Source: Macrolepiota albuminosa (Eukaryota; Basidiomycota; Agaricomycetes; Agaricales; Agaricaceae). From it: a DNA stretch of 64,000 bases. Positions 12,848 to 24,628 of this stretch are shown in pieces. Position numbers and translations under genes: made by a program. The notes below the pieces were generated by a model, which was not told the DNA's origin, searched no databases, and saw only the letters and a list, made by a program, of their open reading frames with translations. The number at the start of each line of letters is the position of its first letter. Within the stretch, counting starts at the first letter, position 1. Location: the NCBI GenBank assembly GCA_027475525.1, contig JAMWFC010000060.1, positions 682,001 to 746,000 on the forward strand. Reading direction: 5' to 3'.

Positions 12848-13530
12848 GGCGTAAAGGCGAGTGCCGAAGGTGGCGAGCGTTTTCGGAGGCCTCTGCGTGT
12901 CAGTTCTCCGGTCTCACCCACACCTCTCTCACCAGACTGCAAGCCGATCTCGGCACGGCGCTAGGGGCCTGGCAGATGCCGTGGTGCGGTCAGTATGGCG
13001 CACGGTCTCAGACATTTCGGTGGCCCTTTCCTCTGTCCTCCCCCCCTTCCCCTCTGGCTGCCTAGGTGAGCGCATTGGCGCTCTCTCACGTTGCTTTTCT
13101 CACCGCACCTGCATTGTACAGTTCTTGTATCATAGTTATTCTGCCTTTTATTTTTATTCACTCTGTTATCTACCGGTGAGACCTTTCATTCATGGCCACC
13201 CGGTGAGCCGGGCTCACCTCTCACCTTAGATATTTCGTCTGCAAAAAAGTCTTTTGTTCGAATTGCAGTATCACAGAGACGAAATATCTAAAAGTAAGCA
13301 CGCGATGGGAAGGTCGCGCTTGGCCTCTCACTCATAAAATTACACCAGAATTTTATTAGCGTATTTTAGTTTCGTTTCGTCAACCCTCCCTCCTCACCCT
13401 ATATATATGTAGTAGCTAGTCATCGCTTCTCGCCTCAATACACGTAGGTCACGCGTTTGCGTGACCGGTCTGGCGCTATCTTTACGAACATCAACTGCAG
13501 AGGTCATTTTTACTTGACAATCTGTTACAT
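12848..13530 (+). repeat. LTR-like repeat, copy A
   Basis: It shares with 22590-23290 a block beginning ggcgtaaaggcg, then tttcggaggcctctgcg about 30 bp later, then a CTCACC-rich middle, a TATA-like run followed by cttctcgcctca-type sequence, and a gcagaggt block near the end. The order and spacing of shared blocks fit two diverged copies of a retrotransposon LTR. No flanking internal retroelement genes are seen, so it may be a solo LTR. It carries a perfect 15-bp inverted repeat (13226-13240 with 13277-13291) and an 8-bp palindrome (13202-13218). Exact ends are not determined. Confidence 0.55.
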
Positions 13531-13819
13531 CAGATATCTGTCACTTAGTGGGATTGATCCAACCTGACTCAGACGATGTAATCAGCTTTTCCAGCGTCTA
13601 CCGGTAACACCTCATCGACATCTTCTACGACATGTTGACAACGTAGTCGAATTGAAGCGCTCCAGGTAAACAGCAACGGAATTCGAGTTACTGCTGGATT
13701 TTTTTTTCCCATCCAGGCTGTGAATGCATAGGTACTACTTGTATGCTGGTGCCAACATGATGAAGAGAATGGATGATCTAAATGGTAGGTTAAGATGATG
13801 CCACACATTAATCTATATA

Positions 13820-14053
13820 GTGGACCGGCTCATTACAGATAATAAACCTCGAATCGAAAAATGGGTCTATCTCTTATATATTGCAGATCGATATGCCTTC
13901 ACGACTGTTCGAGCAAAAGTGATCAAACACCCTGAATCTCTCAATCCGCTTACTAGTAGCTCAGTTGAGAGGCTTCGCTTAGCCGTGAGGCACAGCATAT
14001 ATCACCGGATAATCCCTGCCTTTGAAGACTTGTGTCTCCAAAAGGATCCTTAA
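13820..14053 (+). pseudogene. BTB/POZ-type gene fragment
   Basis: The 77-residue reading frame contains EKWVYLLYIADRYAFTTVRA followed by a helical stretch ending PAFEDLCLQKDP. This resembles the C-terminal half of the BTB-domain proteins abundant in agaricomycetes (pattern W..VL.LADKW.F..IR, then ..A.E.LC.R.EPL). A stop follows at once, and the expected continuation appears in a different frame (LIPRGGKRK, then THDELVKQLTRRVFDRLQFE). No start or N-terminal BTB core is visible upstream. I read it as a decayed fragment next to an LTR-like repeat. Confidence 0.4.
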
Positions 14054-14379
14054 TCCCTCGGGGAGGCAAGCGTAAACTTTTGTGTCGCTGGCCCAAGATC
14101 CTGGAGAATGGAACTCCAACACTCTCCGACTGAGCAATTCAGTTGCTTGCCCTGGAGACCCATGATGAATTGGTCAAGCAACTTACCAGGAGAGTTTTCG
14201 ATCGGCTCCAGTTCGAGGGTGGAACCCGAAGATAGGAGGTGAGATTGTTCTAGGTAGAAGAACCTGTACTTTGCCTGACCTGATCACATGACTGAGACAT
14301 GCTAAGATCTCGTATGTCATAACATTCACTCGATACGCCAAATCCACAACGTTTTCTGAATCTGCCTACGTATTTTATC

Positions 14380-15199
14380 ATGCATCTTGTCAACACTTTA
14401 CTTGCGATTGTCCTTGCGGTGACTGCTGTCGTCAGGGCTTGCGAAGGCGAATGTATCGTGGGGATTACGAACGCGTTTCTCTCAAACTACTCACATCCCA
14501 TAATCACCATGCTACACGAGATGGTAAGTGCTTCTAGACTCGAGTCTATTTGTATCGCGTCAATAATAAATGGCGTGTCAAATCGCTTAGAACAACGAGC
14601 TGCTGGCAGATATTCATCCTGACCGTCGATATGCCTCCCCGCCCAATTTCTTGATGAATCCCATCCTATTAGCTTACAAACAAAACGCCTATTCTCGACT
14701 TGAACACGCCATTTTTCCTTCATACTTCCACGGAAAGTGTCAGCGAAAGGATCCCCACAACCCAACCGGTCCCTCTGTCAATCCCGCCGGATGCCCAAAT
14801 CCAGATTGCCCTGTAGTCTGCGGTACACCAGGTTCGCTTGTCCATTTCTATCCAAAGCTGCGGTACATTGTGTACAACGAAACCCGATATCATCTGCAAG
14901 CCCTCGCGACTCCTGGGAACAAGGCGTACGAAGCAGTAGAGAAGAGCATCGTCAAAAGTACTGTTGGCAGTGGGGCAGGTCACCAGAAGAGGGATCTGGC
15001 TCCGACTATGGGCGGTACGATGTTGCCCAGGATACGAAGGCGGGAGCAAGCAGCAAAGGACAAGTTGCGCGCGATGATGAAGCAACTGTCTCCCCGCCTG
15101 GAGAAGATCTGTGGAGGTACTGGCACTGGCAATATACGCGGCTTGCAGAGGTGTAGTTGGGAGACAAGGATGAAGGAGTACATTCTCAGTTTCCCCTGA
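14380..15199 (+). CDS. Secreted protein of unknown function
   Basis: Two exons, 14380-14523 and 14591-15199, about 250 residues. The N terminus is a clear signal peptide: MHLVNTLLAIVLAVTAVVRA followed by CEGEC, with likely cleavage before the Cys. The mature part has ten or so Cys residues, mostly in pairs (CEGEC, GKCQRKD, GCPNPDCPVVCGTPGS), two NxS/T sites and a basic middle region, ending RCSWETRMKEYILSFP. Small secreted proteins of this pattern are common in wood- and litter-decay basidiomycetes. I see no enzymatic motif. Confidence 0.75.
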
Positions 15200-15878
15200 G
15201 GTTAGCTCGTCGGATCGATACTATACCATTCTACCATCACTATACCCCATTGTACACATGCTCATTCTAGTTGTAATCAATCACGGTGTTTTTTCACTCG
15301 GAAGATTTTCGTTATTACAACGGCAGAGGTATTCGAGAAGCATATCGGTACAAGGGCCGAAACTAGGGGGGGCACTCCAATCCTTCCTGATGATATGAGA
15401 TATAGCGTCACACATCCGTATCCATGCCAACACTAGGATCGATTAGAGCTGCCATCCATTTCAGAAATCCCGTGAACCAGACAATGTAACCATATTGTCA
15501 ATGGAAATCGAAAGCCAAGATAAGAATGCCACCACGTCTGTGATTGCCATAGCAGTAGGACACAGTAATAGAATCCATAGTCATCTATTGTGCAGCCCGA
15601 GAGCCCAAGGAGCAAATGAAAGAAATAGCAGGACGATACGATTGCGTGTCAACATATATCGGCAATGTTCGGAAGGAAGACTCTTCACCGGGCAACAGTA
15701 ACTGCACCAGCTCATCCAAGTTTGCGTTGTGTGAAAGTAAGCTTTCTGCTAGAGGAGCAGTGTCAGGCAGTCTTCCATGCTATCGATATCAAGATTGCGA
15801 CATTCTGTGCCTTTTGTAAACATCCGACTAGTCTTTCATCAAACCCTCGGCCGATCACCTTACCTTCGCAGATTTTCC
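15200..15878. other. Intergenic / 5' region of homoserine dehydrogenase
   Basis: No separate gene. An in-frame upstream ATG at 15777 would add 34 basic residues to homoserine dehydrogenase (see finding). Confidence 0.5.
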
Positions 15879-17172
15879 ATGTCGGTCGCTACTTCTCCCA
15901 AAATATATGTTGCCGTCGTCGGTGTTGGCCTCGTTGGCACCGAGTTCGTCGAGCAGCTCCTCGCGATTCCTCAACAAACCAGCCCGTTCCAGCTGATCTC
16001 CCTTTCATCGTCATCGCGCGCAATCTTTGATGCTAAGAATCCCATCCAGCCCGGTTCGAATTGGAAGGAAAAGCTTGCGGCGTCTAACCAGAAGCCAAAT
16101 TTCCAGCTGTTGACGGAGCAGCTTGCGGCCCTGGTTGCACCGGGCCAAAAAGTCGCGATTGTCGATAATACTTCGTCTGATGATATCGCGAAGTTGTACC
16201 CCGGATGGTTGGAAAATGGCATCAATGTCGTGACTCCTAACAAAAAGGCGTACTCTGGAGAGCGTGATTTGTATGAGAAGATCATCAACGCGAGCAAGGC
16301 AAGTGGTGCACGTTTCCTTTATGAATCCACGGTGGGCGCGGGACTGCCTATCATTTCGACTCTGAAGGAGCTGGTGGCTACTGGCGACAAGGTGAGCGTT
16401 CCTCGCGGGCTGTGGTTCAACTCGTGACTGATAGAACATGTCTTTCATCAGGTCGTCAAAATAGAGGGCGTGTTTTCCGGCACTATGAGCTACATATTCA
16501 ACAATTTCTCCACCGGTGCGGCTGATGGTCCTGCATTCTCCTCAGTTGTCTCCGTGGCACGTGAGAAGGGATACACAGTACGGCCACAGTCGTTCACCTT
16601 GTCCCTCATCCTGAAATCCTATTCTCTACGTAGGAACCCCACCCAGCGGATGATCTAAACGGCTTTGACGTTGCTCGCAAGTTGACTATCCTCACGCGTA
16701 CCATCACCTCTGGCTCAGGCACTCTCACTGCGTTGCCCGCGCTTCAATCTTTCGCCTCTGTACAGACAGAGTCTCTGATCCCAGAGCCCCTAGAAGGCAT
16801 CTCGTCAGGCGACGAATTCGTCTCTCGTCTCCCCGAGTTTGATGCACACTTCGCCAAGCTCCGTACCGAAGCCAGTGCAGAAGGCAAGGTCTTGCGCTTT
16901 GTTGGTGTCGTGGATGTTGCAAGTGGCGTTGTCAAGGCCGGGCTTGAGAAGTGAGTCCTTGGATGCAAGAAGACGAAATGAATGTTGATATTCACTATGC
17001 TTTCAGGTACTCAACAAGTCACGCATTTGCGACATCTCTTGGAGGCTCCGATAATGTTATCATGTTTCATACAGAGAGATATAGTGCTCGACCCCTGATC
17101 GTGCAAGGTGCAGGTGCCGGAGCTGCTGTAACTGCAATGGGAGTGCTTGGCGACCTTTTCAAGCTTGTTTAA
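15879..17172 (+). CDS. HOM6: Homoserine dehydrogenase
   Basis: Catalyses NAD(P)-dependent reduction of aspartate semialdehyde to homoserine, the branch point to Thr and Met. Four exons with introns 16392-16451, 16578-16633 and 16951-17006. Visible motifs in order: Rossmann turn YVAVVGVGLVGTEF, VDNTSSDD, VTPNKKAYSG, the substrate/catalytic segment YESTVGAGLPII, EGVFSGTMSYIFNNFS, EPHPADDLNGFDVARKL, and the C-terminal VQGAGAGAAVTAMGVLGDL that closes the active site. Length (about 370 residues) is normal for the monofunctional fungal enzyme, with no aspartate kinase fusion. I chose MSVATSPKIYV as the start because fungal enzymes are cytosolic and begin close to the Rossmann strand. Confidence 0.95.
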
Positions 17173-17947
17173 AATTCAAGCGATTGTCACCAGGACAAGG
17201 TAAAAAAAGATTTAGTAATAGGACTTAAGGACTGTAAGTACTTCGAACAAGATCGACGCTCGACGTCCGTTCTATATGGAGACTGAAAATATTGTGATGC
17301 TAGAAGAGTTTACGGACTAGACCAAGATTCGATGAATCTAGTCTTGACCTACGTTGCAATTGCGCTTACAGCCCTACCCAAGATTGAGATGTGTTTCTGG
17401 TTCCCCGACTCCCAACGTTCTGCATGCATTCCATTCTTTGCGTTGATAGTTTTGATGAAGTATTTGTCACAATTACTGAGGTCAGTCAATGCGGATATTG
17501 CCTAATATTATGGACCTTGAGACTTTCAGGATTGCGCGTCCCTGCTTGTTTGCAATCTCATGGTCATAACTGATCTGCTTTTGGAGAACAAATTTTGGCT
17601 CCTCTGGAAACCAAAGCGTATCCGGCAGTACGCACGCAACAACTACAATTGGCTGCACCACTACAAGACCAATAAGCTTTCGGGACTTAGCTTACACCTG
17701 CAAATGTTGTCGACGTGTCTGTGAATCCATTTCCTGTGATGATTCATAGGTACATCTATACAAATGGACACAGAAGCCACGCACGGTGCCAAAGTATATA
17801 GACCAAACTCATTAATAGATCTTTGGATCTTGGGGATGTCGTGTGTTTCCTTACAGATGTTTCGCAGAGACCTCCGCTGCTTATCCATGAAACCCGCATT
17901 CATGGCAAAGAAACCTCACTCTATTCTGTATCTCCGAATATTTCTTC
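17173..17947. other. Intergenic, no gene seen
   Basis: Downstream of homoserine dehydrogenase. The short frames on both strands have no supported splicing or motifs. Confidence 0.5.
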
Positions 17948-18756
17948 CTATATCATTACCTTGAATACAAAACCACTCTTAATTTCTAAGAGAAACAAAA
18001 GAAGAAAAATGGCTATCCGAATTCTCAAGAAGGTGCTTTTCCATCTCTTTTGTGTGCTTTGAGTCAAAATCAATATTAGATACATGGATTTCCAATAGCA
18101 GGCAAATTCTGGATCCTCAGGATCTTCGGGCAAATCATTCCCATCGATTTCTTTCACGTCCTTGTAGTCCACTCCCTGACGACAACATTCAGCAAAGGCT
18201 TGTGCTAGGAGACAAACTTATACCTTCAACATCAGCAGGAGGGCTGTTCGGAACATAAGCCCAGTAAGTACATCAGGACGGGGGTTTCCTGCGATTGAGA
18301 TTGAGTTGCCAAATTCGGCCTTCACGATCAAGTTATCCTTGAAAAGATTATCTCCATAGTATGAGCCGATCACTCTGCGGTATGCACCTCCTTCTGCAAC
18401 TGGAGCTCTCTCTAAGCTTATGCAATATTTTCCTCCAAATTTCGACTTTGAGTCGCCCTTCCGGTAAAGGTTTGAGAAGGTGTAATTCTCCAATCTTTTG
18501 TCCTCGAAGAACGTCTATTCCACGGCGCTTGTATTAGTTAAGTGATCGTCGCCCAAGATAGAATTCTATGATGACTGACCCTGTTGAATCCGTCGCCTTT
18601 GTAAATTTTAATCGGCATCTTTGCATAGCGGTTTAAGCCTGACATTTCGGTACGTAAACTCGAATGGCCTTGGAAGCGCTGAGAAGCGAAAGGAATGTAG
18701 TGAATGGATGATTGATTATTCTTACTCTCATCTGGCTTCCTCTTAAATGATTGCAT
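17948..18756 (-). CDS. Hypothetical small protein, intron-containing
   Basis: On the minus strand two frames join cleanly across an intron: MPIKIYKGDGFNR, then TFFEDKRLENYTFSNLYRKG and GGKYCISLERAPVAEGG, then SYYGDNLFKDN. The splice (donor gtcagtc, acceptor gtggaatag) keeps frame, and the composition looks coding. A further exon with GVDYKDVKEIDGNDLPEDPE follows after a normal intron. The start is uncertain: MSGLNRYAK at 18645 is the best, while an ATG at 18756 is further upstream. I do not recognise the family. No signal peptide or membrane segment is obvious in the well-supported part. The 3' end is approximate. Confidence 0.4.
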
Positions 18757-19941
18757 AGTGTGGCGTCGCTGGAACAGCGCAAGACAAAAAGTATTGTACT
18801 CTTGTCATGGTGATCCAATTATGTTTTTTTTAACTATTGTTCTCTTTTTCAATGATGAAACAATAGTTTTCAGCGGAGTCTATTACAAGTCTTGAAATGC
18901 CTCACGTGTACAAAAAAGCGGTTTTCTTCATACCAACTGGTATTGCGACTCAGGCAAGATTTAGACATGCGCAATTCCGCGTTCTCTATGGTAACCTTTA
19001 ACGGCGTTTGTCACCCACAAGAATTGAAGAATTGTTGTATTTGTATGTCTAACAAGCATCTGGTGTTGTAATTGTCTTCCTTTGTCCTGAAGCTTCATAC
19101 GCGATTCTGGACTCATACTATTCTATTGATAACTGGTGTTAGTGAAAATAAACTCTCAATATTTACGCCGCTTGATTCGGAAGGTCTGAAATGAAAGAGG
19201 AAAACACCGGAGAGGCTTCACATTCAAACTTCATCTTGAGGATTAAGTGGAGGGGGCTGAGCAGTGGGAAAGTTCAAGTCTAGAGAAAAAGAGGTTGTTG
19301 CCGTAGGATGGGGGGTGGAATCAAACTTCATCGGAGTTGTTCGAAGATCACGCACTCAGGATTCCACAAGTTGTGCGGCACATCTTTTCTTTGTGAATAA
19401 CTTTACTTTACTTGACTTGACTTTATTTCACTCTTTACTTTCCTTTCACTTTACCTACCGTCCCAGCGAGGTTCTTTACCTGAAATACTTTACGTAATGT
19501 AGCTGGGAATAAAATCTCTGTAACGTTTTGCCTAAAATGGAACACGTCGGAATTGCACTCGACGAACCAGTTGGACTACTTACCTGTCCCATTAGAACAA
19601 ACATCGTTACTATACTGTGACCCGTTACGCAGAGTGGACAAGGCCCTGGTACTGCCAGTCATTTTCCATAGCGGGAACCCGAACCGCTACAATCTCATCT
19701 CACAACACAAAACACTCACCCAAACGGAAGCAACCGCGAACTGGGTGATTCAAGTTGCTCAGCTGAAGCTGAACTCAACAAAAGCTCACCCGCGGAGATT
19801 GTCTAATACGCTGCTCCCGTGAACGGTTTAGCCTTCTCCCTATGATGCGCGCGTCAATGAGTCAGCTGTGAATTTCGCGTGTCAGACGGCCCTACAATGA
19901 TATTTATATCCCAGTTTTCACAGGTCTCTCCTTGTAACTCC
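18757..19941. other. Intergenic, no gene seen
   Basis: About 1.2 kb. It includes a low-complexity run of ctttactt/cttgactt-type units at about 19390-19460. No supported gene. Confidence 0.5.
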
Positions 19942-21007
19942 ATGTCTGGTATCGTAGCAGTTCCACCGTAGGAGTCCTTTTTCCCAGCCTGAATGTCCGC
20001 AATTAAATCTTTTGACTCGCAGGCCTTGGGACTTAAAGTGTCGTGCATGGACTTTCCTGGTTTCGGGGTTGTCCTCGGCTTCAAGTTTTCCTGCGGGTTT
20101 TGCTGACCCCGACGAAACGGAGGTTCTGGCTTGCGGGGGTAAATTCACAGGTACTCCGGGACTAGTTATGGTGAGCTTGTTACATTTTCAATCAGGATGT
20201 CGACCCCTACTGAACACTTCTCGAGATTGTGTCCTACTCAGACACTCCCGTTGGTACGTCTTATTGATGACTTGCGAATCTGGAATGTCTTCTCAACAGT
20301 GCTTATAGGACCATGTGCGATTCTTATTCATCTTGATATCATCCTTTCTGAGATAATATATTCAAGATGATGAGCTGTTATATATCCCAGGGAGATGGAA
20401 GTACAAAAATGGCGCGGCTGGTTATCGCGTCACTCGTATCTATGTGTCCTCTCAAGAATCGACAGTAAATGGTATGCATTCTTCTAAGATACTACGTCCT
20501 TTCACTTGTCCACAATTTTTCCAGGTCGCAGGAATTGGAATATACCCAGTTCGTCCACATCAAGTACTGACAAATACACGTTTAACCACAGCTCAACTTT
20601 TAGAACACGTCGCCGACTTCAGTATCACCATGTTGAACGGGGAAACCACAATTAAAGTTTCCCACCCCGGAGCGGCGGAGCCCTTCTTCCATGCCAAAAC
20701 CAAACCCGTCAGCTTCCTCTCCAAAATCCCCATTCCGATGAACAGTTCCATTTTGGGCGACTTTTTCCGCCTCATACAGCCATCCTTATCGGCGGGTTCC
20801 ACGGCTGAAAATGCAGAGGACTCGAAATGGGCGACTGTCAGCCCGTCCTTAAAGGGAAATTCCTATGTGGAACGTCTTATTCCACAGTTGGACGGCAAAG
20901 TTGGAGATGGAAAAGGCTTTCCGGCGATCGTACCCTGGTCGGTGGGTCTCTATACGCCCAATATGAAGGGCATATTTGGTCTCGCTACCTTCGCCAATTT
21001 GGAATGA
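19942..21007 (+). pseudogene. Acetoacetate-decarboxylase-like protein, probably damaged
   Basis: Exons join as MSGIVAVPP (19942-19967), then from 20023 PWDLKCRAWTFLV, FADPDETEVLACGGKFTG and TPGLVM, later DELLYIPGRWKYKNGAAGYR with TRIYVSS, then across two introns NGRRNWNIPKHVADFSI, and VERLIPQLDGKVGDGKGFPA with PWSVGLYTPNMKG to the stop at 21005-21007. GRWKY..RVTRIYVSS and RRNWNIPKHVA are characteristic of the fungal acetoacetate decarboxylase-like superfamily, often linked to secondary metabolism. Between LVM (20170) and DELLY (20366) the expected short linker (QSDVGPY-type) is displaced: VDPY-like codons at about 20195-20206 are out of frame with the preceding exon and are followed by a stop and about 160 bp without a good donor. 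The gene is therefore either decayed or spliced unusually. Confidence 0.6.
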
Positions 21008-22589
21008 TAATGTTGTGCTTTGTGGTGTCACCGCTTCGATATCATGGTTTGCAAGGGGACACACAGCCCTTGATGAGCCATTCTTGTGCTTCCATTCATC
21101 GGCACCGGTAAATGCTTGTTGTTGATCCCTGGATTTCGGATGAATTTAAACACGAATATGACGTTGAACTATGACAACGCCGACCTTGTACTAACCAACC
21201 CAATCTGCATCCTTGGAAGGATGCTACATTGCTTCCTATCATCCATAATAGTTATTTTAACGCCAATAAACACCACAAGGTAAGTACTGTGTTCTATACA
21301 TCCCCTCAGGTCTTGGAGGAAGATTACCGTGGTTTTAGTGGGTATTGGTTGACCCGAGCCCCACACGATGTGCGTAAAGGCATTTCCCCGGAGGTGGCTC
21401 CAAGACCTCCCCACCCTTAACTCCTAGCGAAAACGCGCAATATCCAGGGCCATGGAGGCTGACCATGTGAACTGTCCACGACCCACAGAGGCCTTAACTC
21501 CTAGCGAAAACGCGCAATATCCAGGGCCATGGAGGCTGACCATGTGAACTGTCCACGACCCACAGAGGTAGCACCAAAAAAAAAAGTACGGTGTTCTTCT
21601 CCGATTCATATGTATAATCACGAGATGTACATGCTTTGTTCCAGATGCGCTCATTGTAGAGCCCCATGACCACAAGCATGTCATCATTCCATACTCATTA
21701 GCCCTGCGAAGTGGGTCAGGGCACACTCTGAAAGCCGAGTCTTGTTCGGGCCTATAGTCCACAAGAAAACAATAAACAAATATTAACCGATGTTCCGCCA
21801 CACGTCTCTTCACTCCCAAAGACCTTCGGTGATACCGATGATGAAAAACCCACTTGAGCTGATAGCTTAAAGATGAATTTTTGTGAATCTGGTTGCATGA
21901 GTAGCCTGTGCCTACACCATGGCTAAACAGGTGATTAGAACTCCTCTTGTATCAAGTCCGAATGTGGGTGCTCATATGCGCCGACACATCTCACACGACA
22001 AATGGCAGCGAAATAACTCATTTTTGACGTTCCATCAAATTACATGCTCTTCTTCGTCTTATAACTAGAAAACGGAATCTAAAGGCGAAACCAAGTGTGC
22101 ATTATCAATGTTTCGCATCTCTCTTGTCCATCTCTTTCCGTAGTCTGCCAAGTCTCCCCATATCTCTTTAGCCTGTCCGACACCATCCAATTCGTACATC
22201 TACAATTGTGTACTAGCTAAAATCACCCTGTTACCATGAAATGGAAGCTCCTAAAAAGAGGTGTATCTACGACTACGCGCCACAAAAGTCTTCACATCAA
22301 CAAGAAACTATGAGCCTAATTGTCAGTATCTCCGGACCAGCCCGTCCTGATGAATATTCTCCTACTCTCAGGCGCATGCCGTTGCTCGATAATTTGGCAT
22401 TTGGCATGTGGGGGTTCTTTTAAAATCCATTTTAGCATATGGCGCACTCTTTTCCCTAGGAAGCTACCGTAAACCTTACATTTGTTTTTGACTAGACTTG
22501 TCTCCAAGCTACTCATATGGCCGAGTCGACCAGTCTTTGCTCAGATCACATTACAGGTAGGTTGTCTCATGTTGTCAGACATCTGCGAA
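21008..22589. other. Intergenic with one 77-bp duplication
   Basis: No supported gene. It holds the perfect tandem duplication at 21415-21568. A frame fragment VDPWISDEFKHEYDVEL at about 21120-21175 looks protein-like but is unsupported on either side. Confidence 0.4.
21415..21568. repeat. Perfect 77-bp tandem duplication 2 of 22
   Basis: Copies 21415-21491 and 21492-21568 are identical, intergenic. Confidence 0.95.
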
Positions 22590-23290
22590 GGCGTAAAGGC
22601 GGGTTCCGGGGGTAAGGAATCTTTTCGGAGGCCTCTGCGCAACAAGCATTTACACCGTTCGGCAGCCCCGTGCGCGCTGATCTTTCACCGAAAGGAACAT
22701 GGAACCGCCCCCTGGCAGATGTCGACTCGGGGACAGTAGGGCCAAAAAGTTTCACCCTTTCTCCTTGTGCTGCCCTTAATTCCGTTTGATTCGTACCAGT
22801 ATAGCACAGGTGAGCACACGGTCGTTCTCTCACCTCGCATCATCCATGACCAAGCTAATTTTGCAGAGTAGTGACTCTAGTTATTTATTCATCTTCCTCG
22901 TTCGTTCTTCTACTACTCTGCAAAAAAGGTGAGACACTCACCCCGCATGAACGATGAGCTCCTCATCTCTCACTCACTTGATCGGACTCGACGTGTAAGG
23001 AAGTTTCCGTTGCATCAAGTTCAATGAACTACAGTAAGCCGACAGTGGATTACAGCCACGCAAGGCCATCTCACCCCTCATAGCTCGTGTCTCATCCCTC
23101 TTCTCCCGTATCTTGTAATAAGTTTTCCTGTATTATATAGCCTTCTCGTTTCGCCTCAGCCATGGGGCAGCCGCTTGGGTGCTATTCTCGCGATTGGTAT
23201 CTCCCCTCACCCTGTGATCCGTCTTTTTCCCTTTTAATAGCAGAGGTTTTATTTCATCGGTATAGGAGCAGGACTGACTCAATCCAAACC
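22590..23290 (+). repeat. LTR-like repeat, copy B
   Basis: Diverged partner of the repeat at 12848-13530, same orientation. Shared blocks are ggcgtaaaggcg at 22590, tttcggaggcctctgcg at about 22621, CTCACC motifs, a tatatag run followed by cttctcgtttcgcctca, and agcagaggt near the end. It carries its own perfect 14-bp inverted repeat (22859-22872 with 22912-22925) at the place where copy A has a hairpin of different sequence. Ends not determined. Confidence 0.55.
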
Positions 23291-23534
23291 ACATTTATTT
23301 AACCACAGACCACCCAATCTTGCTTTCTTTCAGTAATTAGTATGTCCAAACGGGAGTTCATTCTCTGAAGTTGATGACATACTCGCATAGGATGTTCAGT
23401 TGCTTTGAAGTGTAAAGCCACAACTTCCTGACAGAACAGTGCTTAGAAAGACGTAGTATTGTATTCTAACTATACAAGTACAATGCCATTACATGTGCAT
23501 AGTGTACATCAAGTCCTTTGTGACATCTATATGA

Positions 23535-24345
23535 CTCAGAAATTAACACGGGATACGTTAAGCCAGAAGCTCTTGCCATGAATTTTGGCAATCTTAATCT
23601 CCAATTCGCTTGGCTGACGAGTACCATCGCCTTTGGCGAAGGTTCCAGCACCCCAGGGCGATCCTATGATAGTAATTTAATAAGACCGAACAAACGCAAT
23701 ACTAGAATTCCACCCACCACCATGGACCTCATCGACACCCGAGAGCTCCGCGAATGCGTGGGCGTATCCCAAAGGCACGTAAATCATACCATGATGGACC
23801 AGGGTGGACATGCTATTGAGAGCAGTGATTTCCTGTCCTCCACCAGGGCCGGCGGTGGAGCAGAAGATGGAAGCGTATTTCCCATGCAACGCACCAGCCT
23901 GCCACAACTTGCCAGTGGCATCCCAAAATACCTGATTGAAATTAACATGGATTTCGTTAAATCAAACGTCAGAATTCCCTACTTTCCATTGGGCAGGCAT
24001 CATGCCATAACGAGTGGGCATACCGAAAAGGAAAGCGTCGTATTTGACGAATTCATCGAGAGTGATAATAGGATAGCCTGGCTTGGCAGGCGCACGCATT
24101 TTCGTAAGAATATCCGGGGAAAGGGTCTCCGGTACCCTGGAAAGTCTTGAGTCACATTCCGACATTGTATGATTAAACGCACTGGAAAATGGTCGCCTTG
24201 CCCCCTGCCTCCTCTAAACCAGATTTCACGGCTTCAGCAACTTAAGAATTGTGTAAGTAAACCAAAAACGAGTGCAATGAACTGATAAACGTTTTGCAAT
24301 GTGTCCGTACAAAGTATAAATGATGATCGCAACTTTGGGTGCCAT
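23535..24345 (-). CDS. NAD(P)H:quinone oxidoreductase, WrbA/flavodoxin-like
   Basis: FMN-binding flavodoxin-like quinone reductase (WrbA, yeast Pst2/Ycp4 family) that makes two-electron reductions of quinones. Read from [18 protein letters not shown] (24343-24345) through four introns to the stop at 23535-23537, about 205 residues as expected. FMN-binding features are present: the YTLYGHIA loop, [15 protein letters not shown], and [10 protein letters not shown]. The exon junctions ([63 protein letters not shown]) all keep frame. It ends near [11 protein letters not shown]. Likely role: defence against quinone/oxidative stress. Confidence 0.92.
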
Positions 24346-24628
24346 GGCGCGAGACAGGTGAAGAAGGTGGGTCGCACTTTGAGACGTCGAACATACACTT
24401 TTGTCCAATCCTCATGACATCATAGGGTTGTCTGACATTACAGTATCATTGTCTCCGATCGTGGCGCAGCCCTTATCGCGGAAAATGAGTAGCTCAGACA
24501 TATAAATTAAAAAATACACTGATGTACAATTGAAAAAGAATAGAATAGAGCTCCCAAATCCTCAAGCCGCTGAAAAAAGCATTAGCCAATACATTCATTA
24601 GGATAACCAATTATATCACCAACCAAAT

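Noticed and set aside
12848..23290. The two LTR-like repeats as the ends of one 10-kb element
   Set aside because: They are too diverged, and ordinary host genes such as homoserine dehydrogenase lie between them.
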